Shown piece after piece: positions 7,359 to 8,204 of a stretch of DNA of 8,204 nt; positions within the stretch are counted from its first letter, which is position 1; the number at the start of each line of letters is the position of its first letter. The stretch spans positions 1 to 8,204 of the forward strand of contig JAFAGX010000593.1 of NCBI GenBank assembly GCA_019237515.1, read 5' to 3'. This DNA is from Acidobacteriaceae bacterium (GTDB taxonomy: Bacteria > Acidobacteriota > Terriglobia > Terriglobales > SbA1). The notes beneath the pieces are model-generated. The model made no database searches, was not told the origin of the DNA, and saw only the letters and a program-made list of their open reading frames with translations. Made by a program: the position numbers and the translations under genes.

Positions 7359-8204
7359 CCCACTCGATAAATTTCGCGAAGAATGTGGCGTGGTGGCGAT
7401 CTACGCTAACCCCGAAGCCGAGAAACTTGCCTACCTCGGTCTTCATGCATTGCAGCATCGCGGCCAGGAATCTGCGGGCATCGCGACTTCCGACGGTATG
7501 ACCCTGCACATCCATAAAGCGATGGGTTTGGTTGCAGACATTTTTGTCGAAGATGTCCTGGCCAAGCTGCGGGGAACCTTGGCCATTGGCCACACGCGAT
7601 ATTCGACCGCCGGCGAGTCTGCCCTTCTGAATGCGCAACCGATTCTGGTGCAATCCAACAAAGGCACGATCGCTCTGGCGCACAACGGGAATCTGGTAAA
7701 CGCAGGTGAGATTCGCAGCCGGCTGGAGGGTCAGGGCTCGATCTTTCAGACGAATAGCGATACCGAAGTTATCGTGCACCTGATCGCTTTGTCGAGAGAG
7801 CAAACCTTGCCGGAGGCGATGGCTGATGCGTTGCGCAGAGTGGAAGGAGCGTTCTCGTTGGTCATGGTTAGCTCCGATCGCATATTCGCGGCACGAGACC
7901 CGCGCGGCTTTCGTCCGCTTGCCATGGGAAGAATTCCTGGCGAGAAACACGACACGATTGTCTTCGCGTCCGAAACTTGTGCCTTCGACCTGATCGGGGC
8001 CACCTTCGAGCGCGACGTGAAGCCCGGCGAACTCATCGTCATAGGTCCGGAAGGAATGACCTCTCGCTTCTATTCTGCAGCCCAGCCGCAATCGAGCTGC
8101 ATTTTCGAACACGTTTACTTCTCCCGCCCGGACAGCATAGTTTTTGGTCGCGCGGTGCAGGACAGCCGAGAAGAACTGGGCCGCCAACTCGCGCGTGAAG
8201 CCCC
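7354..8204 (+). CDS. purF: Amidophosphoribosyltransferase PurF, N-terminal 283 residues (cut by the window end)
   Basis: PurF catalyses the first committed step of purine synthesis, making 5-phosphoribosylamine from PRPP and glutamine. The visible part is the class II (Ntn) glutaminase domain: the nucleophile Cys11 in CGVVAIY follows a 10-residue propeptide (MLPLDKFREE), so maturation by propeptide removal is expected, as in the Bacillus-type enzyme. HRGQESAGI (35-43), GHTRYST (79-85), AHNGNLVN (109-116) and the DPRGFRPLA stretch (182-190) are typical of the family. SSCIFEHVYFSRPDS (247-261) marks the passage toward the phosphoribosyltransferase domain; Cys249 sits where Bacillus-type enzymes have an Fe-S ligand, but the other ligands are outside the window. 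The ATG at 7354 directly follows a TAA and lies within the heptanucleotide repeat. Only a weak AAAGG 11 bases upstream could serve as ribosome site, so coupling to the upstream gene is likely. Confidence 0.97.
   Translation, partial: MLPLDKFREECGVVAIYANPEAEKLAYLGLHALQHRGQESAGIATSDGMTLHIHKAMGLVADIFVEDVLAKLRGTLAIGHTRYSTAGESALLNAQPILVQSNKGTIALAHNGNLVNAGEIRSRLEGQGSIFQTNSDTEVIVHLIALSREQTLPEAMADALRRVEGAFSLVMVSSDRIFAARDPRGFRPLAMGRIPGEKHDTIVFASETCAFDLIGATFERDVKPGELIVIGPEGMTSRFYSAAQPQSSCIFEHVYFSRPDSIVFGRAVQDSREELGRQLAREA

Noticed and set aside
7336..8187. Long open frame (283 residues) on the minus strand
   Set aside because: It lies antisense to purF, whose family motifs are unmistakable on the plus strand. 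The antisense translation has no family-like motifs.

Overview
The window is an ordinary-looking chromosomal segment, most likely from an acidobacterium. That assignment is inference: it rests on the gene repertoire, the moderately GC-rich codon use, the folate-dependent TrmFO type of tRNA methylase, and the flavour of the two unknown proteins. It was not tested by any search. No mobile element, CRISPR array, rRNA or tRNA is visible.

Layout. (1) Positions 884-1, minus strand: the N-terminal 294 residues of an unrecognised protein that runs off the left edge. Its reading frame has no ATG, GTG or TTG before an internal ATG at 722, but a perfect GGGAGG sits just ahead of an ATC codon at 884. (2) Positions 885-1304: gene-free. 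It holds a strong intrinsic terminator (1111-1145) for the leftward operon and, just upstream of it, several inverted repeats. (3) Positions 4566-1305, minus strand: a two-gene operon, selB (selenocysteine-specific elongation factor) then trmFO (folate/FAD-dependent tRNA U54 methylase), tightly joined or overlapping. (4) Positions 4567-4634: a 68-base divergent promoter region. (5) Positions 4635 to the right edge, plus strand: a purine operon, purL, then a small unknown gene, then purF, cut by the window end.

The leftward operon serves tRNA and translation: SelB delivers Sec-tRNA to recoded UGA codons, and TrmFO makes m5U54 in the T-loop. The rightward operon supplies two steps of de novo purine synthesis: PurF makes phosphoribosylamine and PurL makes FGAM. 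PurL is the small, multi-subunit type, so PurQ and PurS must be encoded elsewhere.

The most unusual sequence features are a degenerate heptanucleotide tandem repeat at the junction of the small gene and purF, which places stop codons in all three forward frames and ends in the purF start codon; the apparent ATC initiation codon of the left gene; the SD-less, possibly leaderless purL start; and the unknown 115-residue protein held between purL and purF. No clearly new multi-gene system was found.
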